Shown here: positions 46,920 to 55,981 of the stretch, piece after piece
Numbering within the stretch: position 1 is the first letter of the stretch
Layout of the letters: each line of letters opens with the position of its first letter
Assembly (NCBI GenBank): GCA_902598315.1
Contig: CACKBP010000006.1
Span: 21,353-85,352 of the forward strand
DNA: 64,000 nt
Reading direction: 5' to 3'
Source: an uncultured Pelagibacteraceae bacterium
Lineage (GTDB): Bacteria; Pseudomonadota; Alphaproteobacteria; Pelagibacterales; Pelagibacteraceae
Program-made: the position numbers and the translations under genes
The notes under the pieces: generated by a model
Seen by the model: only the letters and a program-made list of their open reading frames with translations
Told to the model about the DNA's origin: nothing
Database searches by the model: none

Positions 46920-48011
46920 ATGGAAGTATTGCAAAATTTTAAGATATTATTTTTAGATGTTTGGAACAAAGGTATTTCAGGAGTTAATATTTCGGAAATT
47001 ATTATTGCTTTAATAATTTTTTTATTTTTTCTTTTTTTAAGAGGAATTTTTTCAAAATTCGTTATTAAAAGATTAGAGAATTACGTATCAAAAACCTCAA
47101 ATAACTTTGATAATACTCTTGTAAAGTCCATGGAAGGGCCAGCTAAGTTTTTTCCGATTGTATTAGGTTTTTTTGTAGCTACTAGTTATCTAACTATTGA
47201 AACTCAAGCTGCAAATTTTTTAGAAACTATTAATCGTTCTTTAATTACAATTCTTATATTCTGGACCTTTCACCAAATCATTGGACCCTTTTCAACTGTT
47301 GTAAAATCAGTCAGTGATTTACTTTCAAGAGATTTAGTTAATTGGATTATCAAAGCTCTAAAGGTCTTAATAATAATTCTTGGATTAGCGGCTGTTTTAG
47401 AACTTTGGGGAATTAAAATTGGACCAATTATAGCCGGACTAGGACTATTTGGTGTTGCCGTTGCACTCGGAGCACAAGATTTATTTAAAAATTTAATTTC
47501 AGGTATATTAGTTTTAGTCGAGAAAAGATTTAAAGTTGGAGATTGGATATATGTTGAAGATGTTATTGAAGGCACAGTTGAGTCAATAGGTTTTAGATCT
47601 ACAGTTGTTAGAAGATTTGACAAATCTCTTGCAACAATCCCTAATTTTCAGTTTGCAGAAAAAGCAGTCATAAATAATTCTTTAATTACTAATAGGAGGA
47701 TTAATTGGATTATAGGCCTAGAGTATAGAACAACAAGCAAACAATTAATTGATATCAAACAACAGATAGAAAATTATATAAAAAGTAGTGAGTTATTTTC
47801 AAAATCAGAAAATACAATGCTATCAGTGAAAATCGATCAATTTGCTGCAAGTTCAATAGATATTAAATTAATATGTTTCACTAAAACCACAAAATACTTA
47901 GAGTGGATGAAGGTAAAAGATCTTTTAGCCCTTGAAATAAAAAATATAGTAGAAAAAAATAATGCGTCTTTTGCTTTTCCAAGTACATCAGTTTATGTGG
48001 AGAAAAATTAA
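46920..48011 (+). CDS. MscS-family mechanosensitive channel
   Basis: A protein of 363 residues with an N-terminal group of membrane helices and the pore-lining third helix of MscS: GPIIAGLGLFGVAVALGAQDLFKNLISGILVLVEKRFKVGDWI (about residues 166-208), followed by the beta domain with EGTVESIGFRSTVVR and IPNFQFAEKAV. It releases solutes upon hypo-osmotic stress. It starts right after hemD and overlaps the yggT gene by one base. Confidence 0.95.
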   Translation: MEVLQNFKILFLDVWNKGISGVNISEIIIALIIFLFFLFLRGIFSKFVIKRLENYVSKTSNNFDNTLVKSMEGPAKFFPIVLGFFVATSYLTIETQAANFLETINRSLITILIFWTFHQIIGPFSTVVKSVSDLLSRDLVNWIIKALKVLIIILGLAAVLELWGIKIGPIIAGLGLFGVAVALGAQDLFKNLISGILVLVEKRFKVGDWIYVEDVIEGTVESIGFRSTVVRRFDKSLATIPNFQFAEKAVINNSLITNRRINWIIGLEYRTTSKQLIDIKQQIENYIKSSELFSKSENTMLSVKIDQFAASSIDIKLICFTKTTKYLEWMKVKDLLALEIKNIVEKNNASFAFPSTSVYVEKN

Positions 48012-48307
48012 TGAAGTCGATATTAATTCTATTCGACAATATAGTTAGCCTTTACATTTGGATATTAATTATTCACGTAATATTTAGTTGGCTGGTTGCT
48101 TTTAATGTTTTAAATACAAGTAATAGGTTTGTATATTCTGTTTTAGATGTTTCTTACAAACTTACAGCTCCACCTTTAAATTTTATCAGAAGATTTTTAC
48201 CCAACTTAGGGTCTATAGATATCTCTCCAGTGATACTGATCTTAGGATTGATGTTTTTTAGGAATTTGGTTTTTGAAATGTTTGCACCAGGACTATTTTT
48301 AAGATGA
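48011..48307 (+). CDS. YggT-family membrane protein
   Basis: A protein of 98 residues with two membrane helices and the YggT core SYKLTAPPLNFIRRFLPNLGSIDISPVILILGLMFFRNLV. The family is linked to osmotic or envelope functions but has no defined mechanism. It lies between mscS and folD, overlapping both by 1-4 bp. Confidence 0.9.
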   Translation: MKSILILFDNIVSLYIWILIIHVIFSWLVAFNVLNTSNRFVYSVLDVSYKLTAPPLNFIRRFLPNLGSIDISPVILILGLMFFRNLVFEMFAPGLFLR

Positions 48308-49146
48308 TTATTGATGGAAAAAAACAAGCAGAGATTATTAGGAATGAAATTAAAAAAGAAATTTCAGATTTAAAGAAAAAAAGCGGTAAAACACCCAGTC
48401 TCACAGTTATCTTGATCGGAGATTTTGCGCCCAGTTTAATATACGTAAAGAATAAAGAAAAAAGAGCTAGAGAAGTTGGCATTAACTCTGAAATAATTAG
48501 ATATCCAAAAAATGTGAGTGAAAAAGATATTTTAGAAAAAATTGAAGAATTGAATAAAAACGATAAAATTTCTGGTATCTTAGTTCAGCTTCCATTGCCG
48601 AGCCAGATAAGTAAGGAGAAAATTATTAATGCAATTAATCCATCCAAAGACGTAGACGGTTTCAATCCAGTAAATGTTGGCAATCTTTCATCGGGTTATG
48701 ACTCAATCGTTCCTTGTACACCTTTGGGATGTCTTTTATTGATTAAAAAAATAGAATCAAATTTAGCAGGCAAACATGCTGTAATAATAGGAAGATCTAA
48801 TTTAAATGGTAAACCAATGGCTCAATTATTATTAAAAGAAAATTGCACAGTAACTATAGTTCACTCAAAAACAAATGATTTAAAAAATGAGTGCCTCAAA
48901 GCAGATATTTTAGTAGCAGCTGTCGGGGTTCCAAATTTAATCAAAAAAGATTGGGTAAAAAAAAATGCAATTGTTATAGATGTTGGCATTAATAAAGTAG
49001 GAGAAAAAATAATAGGAGATGTTAGTTTTGATGAATTAAAAGAAAATGTTAAAGCAATAACTCCTGTTCCTGGAGGCGTGGGACCAATGACAATAGCATG
49101 TTTATTAAAGAATACTTTAACGTGTTTTAAAGCTCGCTTGACCTAG
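48304..49146 (+). CDS. folD: Methylenetetrahydrofolate dehydrogenase/cyclohydrolase
   Basis: A protein of 280 residues. SLTVILIGDFAPSLIYVKNKEKRAREVGI carries the catalytic Tyr and Lys, GILVQLPLP and DVDGFNPVNVG follow, then PCTPLGC, the NADP-binding IGRSNLNGKPMAQLLL and the terminal PVPGGVGPMTIACLL. It interconverts methylene- and formyl-tetrahydrofolate, feeding purine synthesis including PurH. Its 3' end overlaps the convergent PsiE-like gene by 20 bp. Confidence 0.98.
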   Translation: MIIDGKKQAEIIRNEIKKEISDLKKKSGKTPSLTVILIGDFAPSLIYVKNKEKRAREVGINSEIIRYPKNVSEKDILEKIEELNKNDKISGILVQLPLPSQISKEKIINAINPSKDVDGFNPVNVGNLSSGYDSIVPCTPLGCLLLIKKIESNLAGKHAVIIGRSNLNGKPMAQLLLKENCTVTIVHSKTNDLKNECLKADILVAAVGVPNLIKKDWVKKNAIVIDVGINKVGEKIIGDVSFDELKENVKAITPVPGGVGPMTIACLLKNTLTCFKARLT

Positions 49147-49513
49147 ATTTTTCAATTTTCAAATACTTACTATTTCTAAATCTTATAATGACTGTAGCAA
49201 TCGCAACTATTAAAATAGCTAAAGAAATATAAATCAGATTGGCAGGGTCGCTTTCTTTATCTTGTAATATTATGAATCGAGCTAGCGCTGTAATAGCTAT
49301 GATTAAAGGATATGTTATTCTTACGGATTGAGTTTCCCAATAAGATCTCACTAAACCAATTACCTCGATATAAATAAACATTAAAAGCAAATCAGCTAAA
49401 GTAATATCTTTATTTTCGTACATTTCTTTCATTTCTAAAAAAAAGGCAATAATAGTTGATACAAGGACAACTATAACTGCAACTAGCTGAATATTTCGAA
49501 TCGAACTGTTCAT
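49127..49513 (-). CDS. PsiE-like inner-membrane protein
   Basis: A protein of 128 residues with four hydrophobic helices. ADLLLMFIYIEVIGLVRSYW and RITYPLIIAITALARFIIL are the hallmarks of the PsiE (phosphate-starvation-inducible) family. The biochemical role is unknown and no Pho box is evident upstream. It lies between folD and argG. Confidence 0.85.
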   Translation of the reverse strand: MNSSIRNIQLVAVIVVLVSTIIAFFLEMKEMYENKDITLADLLLMFIYIEVIGLVRSYWETQSVRITYPLIIAITALARFIILQDKESDPANLIYISLAILIVAIATVIIRFRNSKYLKIEKSRSSEL

Positions 49514-49535
49514 CTATTATTAATCTATCAAAAAT

Positions 49536-50720
49536 TTAAGCTTTGTTTAACTGTTTAGAGTGAAATTTTATGAAATTTTCAACTTTTTTTTTATTAAAGG
49601 TTTTATTCTCCTCAAAAGAAACTTTTTTCATTGAATAAGCTTTATTTTTCGTTCTCCTTGACAGAATAGTTATATTCCCTTTGCATAAACTTAAAACAAT
49701 CTCACCAGATACTTTGCTTCTTTTCTTATCGATTAATTTTTGTAATTTTAATCTTTTTTTCGAAAACCAGTAACCGTTATATACTAGCTCAGCATACTCT
49801 GGCATTATTCTCTCTTTTTTATGAGCGGTTTCTTTATCAAGAGTTACAGACTCTATAGCTCTATGCGCAGTATATAACAAAGTGCCACCTGGAGTCTCGT
49901 AAACACCTCTAGATTTAATTCCAATAAATCTATTTTCAACTAGATCAACTCTCCCTATCCCATTTTTTCCAGCCAGAATATTCAATTTATTTAAAAGCTT
50001 TTCAGGACTTAATTTTTTTCCGTTTACTGCAATAGGGTCACTGTTTTTAAAAGTGATTTTTACTTTTGTAGATCTATTAGGAGCTTTTTGCGGTGAAACT
50101 GTTCTCTGATAAATAAATTCAGGAGCAGAATTTTTTGGGTTCTCTAAAACCTTGCCTTCTGTTGAGGTATGAAAAATATTGTCATCTACAGAAAATGGCG
50201 GTGCTCCTTTTTTATCTTTAGGAATTGGTATGTTATTTTTTTTAGCGTATTTAATTAAATCTGCTCTTGATTGTAATTTCCATTCTCTCCATGGCGCTAT
50301 TGTTTTAATCTTATTTTTACCAAAATATGAGTAACCCAGCTCGAATCTTACTTGATCATTGCCTTTTCCAGTCGCGCCATGCGAAACTGCAAAAGCTTTA
50401 AATTTTTTTGCAATTTCAACTTGTCTTTTTGCAATTAACGGCCTGGCAATAGATGTGCCTAATAAATATACTCCTTCATAAACTGCATGAGCTCTTATCA
50501 TAGGAAAAACATAATCTTTCACAAATATATTTTTTAGATTTTCAATAATTATTTTTTTAACACCTAATTTTTTAGCGTTATTAATAATTTTTTTTTTATC
50601 TAAAGCTTGTCCAATATCAGAGGTGTAAGCTATTATCTCAGCTTTATAATTTTCTTGTAACCATCTCAAAATTATAGATGTATCCAAACCGCCTGAGTAG
50701 GCTAAAACAATTTTTTTCAT
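49536..50720 (-). CDS. argG: Argininosuccinate synthase
   Basis: A protein of 394 residues. The PP-loop ATP motif is LAYSGGLDTSIILRWL near the N-terminus; AVSHGATGKGNDQVRFELGY, FSVDDNIFHTSTEG and VENRFIGIKSRGVYETPGGTLL follow. It joins citrulline and aspartate in arginine synthesis. It starts directly after the stop of the IalB-like gene. Confidence 0.98.
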   Translation of the reverse strand: MKKIVLAYSGGLDTSIILRWLQENYKAEIIAYTSDIGQALDKKKIINNAKKLGVKKIIIENLKNIFVKDYVFPMIRAHAVYEGVYLLGTSIARPLIAKRQVEIAKKFKAFAVSHGATGKGNDQVRFELGYSYFGKNKIKTIAPWREWKLQSRADLIKYAKKNNIPIPKDKKGAPPFSVDDNIFHTSTEGKVLENPKNSAPEFIYQRTVSPQKAPNRSTKVKITFKNSDPIAVNGKKLSPEKLLNKLNILAGKNGIGRVDLVENRFIGIKSRGVYETPGGTLLYTAHRAIESVTLDKETAHKKERIMPEYAELVYNGYWFSKKRLKLQKLIDKKRSKVSGEIVLSLCKGNITILSRRTKNKAYSMKKVSFEENKTFNKKKVENFIKFHSKQLNKA

Positions 50721-51221
50721 TTAGCTGCAAGTTTTTTTTGCTGTATTATATGCCTTTGTAAATCCCATCATAGAATAGTGATCAGTTGTCTCAGCCCCTT
50801 TTGTGGTTCTTGCTTTTACAATTATGTCAGTTGCTTTTTTCATTAATTGGATAAACTTTTTCTCTTCCTGATCGTCCAAGAGCCAAGCAAAATCTTTTTG
50901 TGAAAAAAAAGAGTATCTTCTTTTTCCTGAGCTAGCAGTCACACTTGATGTCTTATAATCATGGCCACTTGTTAAACTTACCTCATCTTTAATTTCTTCA
51001 GAGGGTCTGAAAGTTACGAATAATTTAGATTTATCTCTTTTTACGGCAGCTGGCGCTCTTTTTGTTGGAATTGTTTGAGCGAAGCAAATTTTTCCTTTAT
51101 CAGTTTCCGCTATAAAGCTTTCCCAGTTTTTATATTTTCCGGTTGACCTCGGAGCAACAGCAAAAGCATTTACAGAAAATAAAGTTAGAATGAGTATTAT
51201 AAAAAATTTTTTAACTAACAT
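50721..51221 (-). CDS. Invasion-associated locus B (IalB)-like periplasmic protein
   Basis: A protein of 166 residues with a signal peptide cut after NAFA (residue 21). KNWESFIAETDKGKICFAQT matches the start of IalB-family proteins, with the later FVTFRPSEEIKDEVSLTSGHDY and ARTTKGAETTDHYSMMGFTKAY. Despite the name, the family is common in free-living Alphaproteobacteria; its function is unknown. It precedes argG with no gap and probably shares its transcript. Confidence 0.82.
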   Translation of the reverse strand: MLVKKFFIILILTLFSVNAFAVAPRSTGKYKNWESFIAETDKGKICFAQTIPTKRAPAAVKRDKSKLFVTFRPSEEIKDEVSLTSGHDYKTSSVTASSGKRRYSFFSQKDFAWLLDDQEEKKFIQLMKKATDIIVKARTTKGAETTDHYSMMGFTKAYNTAKKTCS

Positions 51222-51264
51222 ATTTTATTTTTATACTAAAAATTATCTATTTCAATGCCTTGTA

Positions 51265-52302
51265 TTATGGAGATGGATTTGGATTATTATTATGGATAAC
51301 ATTGATCTTATTCAAAATTTCATCTGACAATTCAATATTAACACTTTCTATGTTTTCTTTTAATTGACTTATTGTTGTAGCGCCTATTATATTGCTTGTT
51401 ACAAAAGGCCTTGTGTTTACGAATGCTTGTGCTAATTGAGCCATTGTCATGCCATTTTCTTTAGCCAGTTTATAATATTCCTCATAAGCTTTCATAGCTA
51501 AAGGATTTAGATGTCTTTCCCAACCTTTGAATAAAGCTTGTCTTGAATTTTTGGGCATTTGACCATTTCGATATTTTCCGGATAAAGCGCCTGTTGCAAG
51601 TGGGTAATAAACTAAAAGACCACATTTTTCTCTAATTGAAATTTCTGACATTCCGATTTCATACGTCCTGTTAACTAAATTATAAGGGTTTTGAACTGAC
51701 ATCATCCTAGGTAATTTTTTGCTTTTGGATAATTCAATATATTTTGATAGACCGTATGGAGTTTCATTAGACATGCCAATGTATCTAATCTTTCCACTCT
51801 GAATATATTTTTTTAAGGCTTCGAGAACGCTCTCAAAGCTATTCCACTCTCCTTCATCACTATCAATACTATAATCTCTTTTACCGAAGTAATTGGTTGA
51901 TCTTTCGGGCCAATGCAATTGGTATAAATCTATGTAATCTGTTTTTAGTCTTTTTAAACTCCCATCAATTGCTATACCAATGGTTTTTTCATCAAAATTA
52001 TTTCCTCCACCTCTAATCCAATTACATCCTGGACCCGCTACTTTTGTGGCTAGAATTATTTTTTCTCTATTTTTTCTTTTTTCAAACCAATTTCCAATCA
52101 TAACTTCTGTTTTACCGTAAGAGTCCGAGTTAGGAGGTACCGAGTAAAGTTCTGCAGTATCAAAAAAGTTAACCCCTTCACCTAAGGAGTAATCCATTTG
52201 TTCAAATGCGTCCCTTTCGTTATTCTGTGTGCCCCACGTCATAGTTCCAAGACATATTAAACTGACGTCTAAGTCTGTAGTGCCTAATTTTTTAAATTTC
52301 AT
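51265..52302 (-). CDS. Aldo/keto reductase (Tas-like)
   Basis: A protein of 345 residues. The (beta/alpha)8 AKR tetrad is visible: Asp/Tyr in NFFDTAELYS, Lys in ILATKVAGPG and His in LYQLHWPERS. SVQNPYNLVNR and NIIGATTISQLKENI are in the NADPH-binding C-terminal part. Length and the long insert after LHWPERSTNYFG resemble Tas/YghZ-type enzymes. The substrate is unknown. Confidence 0.92.
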   Translation of the reverse strand: MKFKKLGTTDLDVSLICLGTMTWGTQNNERDAFEQMDYSLGEGVNFFDTAELYSVPPNSDSYGKTEVMIGNWFEKRKNREKIILATKVAGPGCNWIRGGGNNFDEKTIGIAIDGSLKRLKTDYIDLYQLHWPERSTNYFGKRDYSIDSDEGEWNSFESVLEALKKYIQSGKIRYIGMSNETPYGLSKYIELSKSKKLPRMMSVQNPYNLVNRTYEIGMSEISIREKCGLLVYYPLATGALSGKYRNGQMPKNSRQALFKGWERHLNPLAMKAYEEYYKLAKENGMTMAQLAQAFVNTRPFVTSNIIGATTISQLKENIESVNIELSDEILNKINVIHNNNPNPSP

Positions 52303-52382
52303 AATTTTGTAATAATAATAGTAGTTTTTTAGGTCAATTTTTACCTATTGAAAAGTATTTAAAAAAACATATATATTTACAT

Positions 52383-53135
52383 ATGGAAATCAATAAACAA
52401 AGATCAACTGTTCGCTCATCAGCAACCGAAGCTATCATAGATCAAGGTTTAAGATCTTATATGCTTAAAGTCTATAATTACATGGCTTCAGGTGTTTTAT
52501 TAACTGGATTAGTTGCATTATTGTTTTTTAAAATGGCAGTGGTTACTTCTTCAGAGGGCCAAATAATCGGATTAACTAATTTTGGGAATTCAATATATGC
52601 CTCAGGTTTAAAATGGATAATTATGTTAGCTCCGCTTGCAATTGTATTTTATATGAGTTTTGGAATTGCTAAAATGTCAGCAGCGAAGGCGCAAACTACT
52701 TTTTGGGTATTTGCAGCTTTAATGGGAGCGTCGCTTTCATCGATATTTTTAATTTACACTGGTGCTAGCATTACTAGAGTTTTTTTCATTACAGCAGGTA
52801 CCTTTGGGGCAATGAGTATTTATGGATATACGACTAAACGTGACCTTACTAAACTAGGTTCATTTTTAATGATGGGTCTATTTGGTATTATTATAGCTTC
52901 AATAGTAAATATTTTCATGAAATCATCTATGATGTATTTTGTAATATCAATTATAGGAGTTCTTGTATTTGTTGGCTTAACAGCTTATGACACTCAAAAA
53001 ATCAAAAATATGTATTTAGCAAGTGATAGCGGTGAGTTAATGGGTAAAAAAGCTGTTATGGGTGCATTGACACTTTATCTAGACTTCATAAATCTTTTCA
53101 TAATGCTTTTAAGACTTTTTGGTCAAAGAAGATAA
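52383..53135 (+). CDS. Bax inhibitor-1/YccA-family membrane protein
   Basis: A protein of 250 residues with seven hydrophobic helices. The family pattern includes YNYMASGVLLTGLVAL, FFITAGTFGAMSIYGYTTKRDL, FVGLTAYDTQKIKNMY with the conserved Asp, and the C-terminal LTLYLDFINLFIMLLRLFG. Relatives conduct Ca2+ or modulate FtsH; function here is not defined. It is monocistronic between two minus-strand blocks. Confidence 0.93.
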   Translation: MEINKQRSTVRSSATEAIIDQGLRSYMLKVYNYMASGVLLTGLVALLFFKMAVVTSSEGQIIGLTNFGNSIYASGLKWIIMLAPLAIVFYMSFGIAKMSAAKAQTTFWVFAALMGASLSSIFLIYTGASITRVFFITAGTFGAMSIYGYTTKRDLTKLGSFLMMGLFGIIIASIVNIFMKSSMMYFVISIIGVLVFVGLTAYDTQKIKNMYLASDSGELMGKKAVMGALTLYLDFINLFIMLLRLFGQRR

Positions 53136-53483
53136 TTATTTAATTAGTTTCAATCTGTTCCAACCAGTTCTATCTATTAGATGATTTAAATCTTCTGATT
53201 TTTTAATTACTTTCCCATCCTTATCTTTAATTAAATATTTTTCATTATAATTTTTAGGCCTCAAGTTTTTTGTAATTCTTAAAACAGGTTTTTCAGATGA
53301 TCTTTGATAAAAATCAAATGAAACTTCTTTTGTTCCAGTTGAGAGAGAGTAATCTTTCCATGAACCATTTGAGACCATTTTCGCATAAAGATTTAAAATA
53401 CATTGCAGCTCTTTCTTAATAAAAAATTTCTCTCTTTCTTTTTTTTTAAAGTCATTATTAATAATCAATCTAATTTTTTTCAT
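53136..53483 (-). CDS. DUF2794 family protein
   Basis: A protein of 115 residues. The pattern FIKKELQCILNLYAKMVSNGSWKDYSLSTGTKEVSFDFYQRSSEKPVLRITKN matches alphaproteobacterial DUF2794 proteins, which are small, soluble and of unknown function. It overlaps yciB by 4 bp and its stop abuts the stop of the BI-1 gene. Confidence 0.85.
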   Translation of the reverse strand: MKKIRLIINNDFKKKEREKFFIKKELQCILNLYAKMVSNGSWKDYSLSTGTKEVSFDFYQRSSEKPVLRITKNLRPKNYNEKYLIKDKDGKVIKKSEDLNHLIDRTGWNRLKLIK

Positions 53484-54043
53484 AGTTTATACTTGTTAAT
53501 TAAAGGCAGTTGAAAAGCTGTGAATATGAAAGTAATTGGTAAAATACCCCACACTTTAAAGTTTACCCAAGTAGCTTCAGGTTGGGTTCTCCAAACAACT
53601 TCATTCAATATTGCTAAAAATATAAAAAAATAAGCCCACCTAAAATTTAATTTATCCCAACCAGTTTCATTTAATCGAAATGCAGTTTGTAAAAAGAATT
53701 TTAGAAAGTTTTTTTGAAATAAAACTTTACTGATTATTAATATTCCAGCAAAAATTAAATTTACAATGGTAGGCTTCATATAAATAAATATCGGATTGTC
53801 AAAATATAAAGTTAGTCCTCCAAATAAAGTTATAACTATACCTCCTATTAATGGAACATATGGAATTTTTTTTTCAACAAAATACATAATTACAACAGCC
53901 ACAATAGTCGCGATGATTAAAGGAGGAATGGCAACGATGAGATTATTTCCACTTTTGTAATAGATTGTAAAGAAAATCAATAAAGGCCCAAAGTCAGTGA
54001 TAAATTTTAAAAATGACTTATTCACAACAATAGAGACTAACAT
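53480..54043 (-). CDS. yciB: YciB/IspZ-type septation inner-membrane protein
   Basis: About 187 residues from the ATG at 54043; a TTG at 54061 would add six residues. KFITDFGPLLIFFTIYYKSG, FGGLTLYFDNPIFIYMKPTIVNLIFA, LNFRWAYFFIFLAILNEVVWR and WVNFKVWGILPITFIFTAFQLP are the family blocks across five or six membrane helices. YciB is involved in septation and membrane integrity. It is coupled to the DUF2794 gene and divergent from hspQ. Confidence 0.93.
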   Translation of the reverse strand: MLVSIVVNKSFLKFITDFGPLLIFFTIYYKSGNNLIVAIPPLIIATIVAVVIMYFVEKKIPYVPLIGGIVITLFGGLTLYFDNPIFIYMKPTIVNLIFAGILIISKVLFQKNFLKFFLQTAFRLNETGWDKLNFRWAYFFIFLAILNEVVWRTQPEATWVNFKVWGILPITFIFTAFQLPLINKYKL

Positions 54044-54103
54044 ATTATAAAATTTTAACAATTTAGATATTGATTTTGATTAAAAAATTATTAACTATAA
54101 GTT

Positions 54104-54427
54104 ATGGCAATAAGCAATAACGCTAAATTTTCAATCGGTGAAGTGGTCAAGCACAGACACTTTGATTTCAGAGGAGTTATCTATGATGTTGACTTTGAGT
54201 TTAACAATTCTGAAGAATGGTATCAGTCTATCCCCAAAGATGTTAGGCCAAGAAAAGATCAGCCGTTCTACCATCTTTTAGCAGAAAGTAATGATGTAAC
54301 GTATGAAGCTTATGTTTCAGAGCAAAACTTATTGATAGATAATTCAAAAGAGCCCGTTAAACATCCTTTGATAGAGGAAATTTTTTCTGGCAAAAAAGGC
54401 TCTAGCTATTTAAAAATATCTAATTAA
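54104..54427 (+). CDS. hspQ: HspQ/YccV-like DNA-binding heat-shock protein
   Basis: A protein of 107 residues: FSIGEVVKHRHFDFRGVIYDVDFEFNNSEEWY, then QPFYHLLAE and YVSEQNLLID, which is the YccV/HspQ domain. HspQ is reported as a Lon specificity enhancer and hemimethylated-DNA binder in enterobacteria; the role here is inferred by family. No sigma-32-type promoter is obvious upstream. Confidence 0.92.
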   Translation: MAISNNAKFSIGEVVKHRHFDFRGVIYDVDFEFNNSEEWYQSIPKDVRPRKDQPFYHLLAESNDVTYEAYVSEQNLLIDNSKEPVKHPLIEEIFSGKKGSSYLKISN

Positions 54428-54500
54428 ATTTACAACGCCTAAAATTAAACAACTTTTACTCAAATGAAGGACACAGAGACAATATATTTTCATTATTGTT

Positions 54501-54552
54501 GCCTAATTGGGAATAAAATTCTTATATTACTCCCTCCCATTCTCAATTAGGC
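54501..54552 (+). promoter_or_regulatory. Long inverted repeat upstream of ccmC
   Basis: GCCTAATTGGGAA (54501-54513) pairs with TTCTCAATTAGGC (54540-54552), 13 pairs with one G-U, around a 26-base loop. It lies in the 172-bp gap between hspQ and ccmC. There is no T run after it, so it is not a typical terminator; a leader RNA structure or protein site is possible. An AT-rich stretch in the loop could also serve as a -10 region. Confidence 0.5.
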
Positions 54553-54599
54553 CTATATTAGAACTTCACAAAAAAAAACAAATGTTGTAGTTAAAACTT

Positions 54600-55304
54600 A
54601 TGTTTGGACTATTAAACAATAGTAATCTGTTTCAGTGGATTGAAAAGTTGATAAATTTTTTTAACTCAATTTTTTTTATATTACTTTTGGTCGCTTTATC
54701 TTTTGCATTAATCATTTCCCCACCAGATTATTTACAAGGCGATAGTGTAAGGATAATGTACGTTCATGTTCCAGCAGCGTGGATAGGTCTTGCGTCATAC
54801 ACTTGTATTGCATTTTTATCAATCTTAAATTTTGTTTTTAAAATAAAAAATTTTTCTCTAGTAACAAAGAGTATAGCTCCAATTGGCTTATTATTTACTT
54901 GCATTGCCATAATCACTGGTTCACTATGGGGAAGACCGACTTGGGGAACATTTTGGGCTTGGGATGCGAGAATTACTTCAATGTTGTTTTTAGCGTTTTT
55001 TTATTTTCTTTTTATAATTATAAATAAATTTATAAAGGATGATACAAAAGCAAACAAAATTTCAAGTATTGTTGCAATAATTGGTTTAGTTAATATTCCA
55101 ATAATAAAGTACTCGGTTGATTGGTTTAATACTTTGCATCAACCAGCTAGTATTAAAATTACAGGAACCAGCACAATCCACTCTTCAATGTTATTACCAT
55201 TATTTTTAATGTTTTTAGTATTAATTTTGTATTGTGCGTTAATTTTTCTAATGAAATATAAGACAGAAATCATTAAGATAAAGAAAAAGAACCTAAAAAG
55301 GTAA
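54600..55304 (+). CDS. ccmC: Heme exporter/handling protein CcmC
   Basis: A protein of 234 residues with six membrane helices. The tryptophan-rich heme-binding WWD motif is in WGRPTWGTFWAWDARITSM; conserved His residues lie in MYVHVPAAW and NTLHQPASI. CcmC loads heme onto CcmE in the periplasm. It heads ccmC-D-E-F-G-H; the ABC subunits ccmA and ccmB are not here. Confidence 0.96.
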   Translation: MFGLLNNSNLFQWIEKLINFFNSIFFILLLVALSFALIISPPDYLQGDSVRIMYVHVPAAWIGLASYTCIAFLSILNFVFKIKNFSLVTKSIAPIGLLFTCIAIITGSLWGRPTWGTFWAWDARITSMLFLAFFYFLFIIINKFIKDDTKANKISSIVAIIGLVNIPIIKYSVDWFNTLHQPASIKITGTSTIHSSMLLPLFLMFLVLILYCALIFLMKYKTEIIKIKKKNLKR

Positions 55305-55310
55305 ATTTGA

Positions 55311-55544
55311 ATGATACAAAATTTTATTTATATGAGTGGATACGGTTTCTATGTTTGGGCTTCATTTGCTCTAACGATCATATTTTGTGGATTCATATAC
55401 CTTAAAACTTTAAGAACTTTAAAAAAATATGAGAGAGATTTTGCTAAAGAAATTGACGAATTATCTGTTGAGAAAAAAAGAATTGTTTTAGAAAACTCAA
55501 AAATTGCTTCTCAAGTTTTGTCATCTTATAATAAATCAATCTAA
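55311..55544 (+). CDS. ccmD: Heme exporter protein CcmD
   Basis: A protein of 77 residues with one membrane helix preceded by YMSGYGFYVWASFALT, the CcmD signature, and a charged cytoplasmic tail that is longer than usual. It helps release holo-CcmE from the CcmABC complex. An internal ATG lies seven codons into the gene. It is 6 bp after ccmC and 8 bp before ccmE. Confidence 0.9.
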   Translation: MIQNFIYMSGYGFYVWASFALTIIFCGFIYLKTLRTLKKYERDFAKEIDELSVEKKRIVLENSKIASQVLSSYNKSI

Positions 55545-55552
55545 AGCATTCA

Positions 55553-55981
55553 ATGCTTACAAAAAAAGTTAAAAAAAGAGCTTCTCTCTTAAGCATTTCA
55601 CTTATTATTTCCTTTTTAGCAATATTCGTAATTCTTCAGTCTTTAAAAAATAATATTTTATATTTTAAATCACCTTCAGACATAAAAAAAAATCAAGAGT
55701 TAGATTTTAGTAAAAAGATAAGAGTGGGGGGTATGGTTAAAAAAAATTCACTTATCGTTCAGGAAAATGAAATAAAATTTGTTATTACAGACTTTAAAAA
55801 TGAATTACAAGTTAGTTATAGCGGAACAGTTCCAAACTTGTTTTCTGAGGAAAAAGGAGTTGTTGCAGAGGGCAAACTACAAGATAAGAAATTTTTTATT
55901 GCTGAAAGGATTCTTGCAAAACACGACGAAAATTATATGCCACCTGAGCTTAAAGAAATTATGAAAAAAAATGCTAAGTAA
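55553..55981 (+). CDS. ccmE: Heme chaperone CcmE
   Basis: A protein of 142 residues: N-terminal membrane anchor, beta-barrel with KIRVGGMVKKNSL and VSYSGTVPNLFSEEKGVVAEG, and the heme-attachment motif HDENY (His124, Tyr128). It covalently holds heme and passes it to CcmF. Its end overlaps ccmF by 11 bp. Confidence 0.97.
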   Translation: MLTKKVKKRASLLSISLIISFLAIFVILQSLKNNILYFKSPSDIKKNQELDFSKKIRVGGMVKKNSLIVQENEIKFVITDFKNELQVSYSGTVPNLFSEEKGVVAEGKLQDKKFFIAERILAKHDENYMPPELKEIMKKNAK

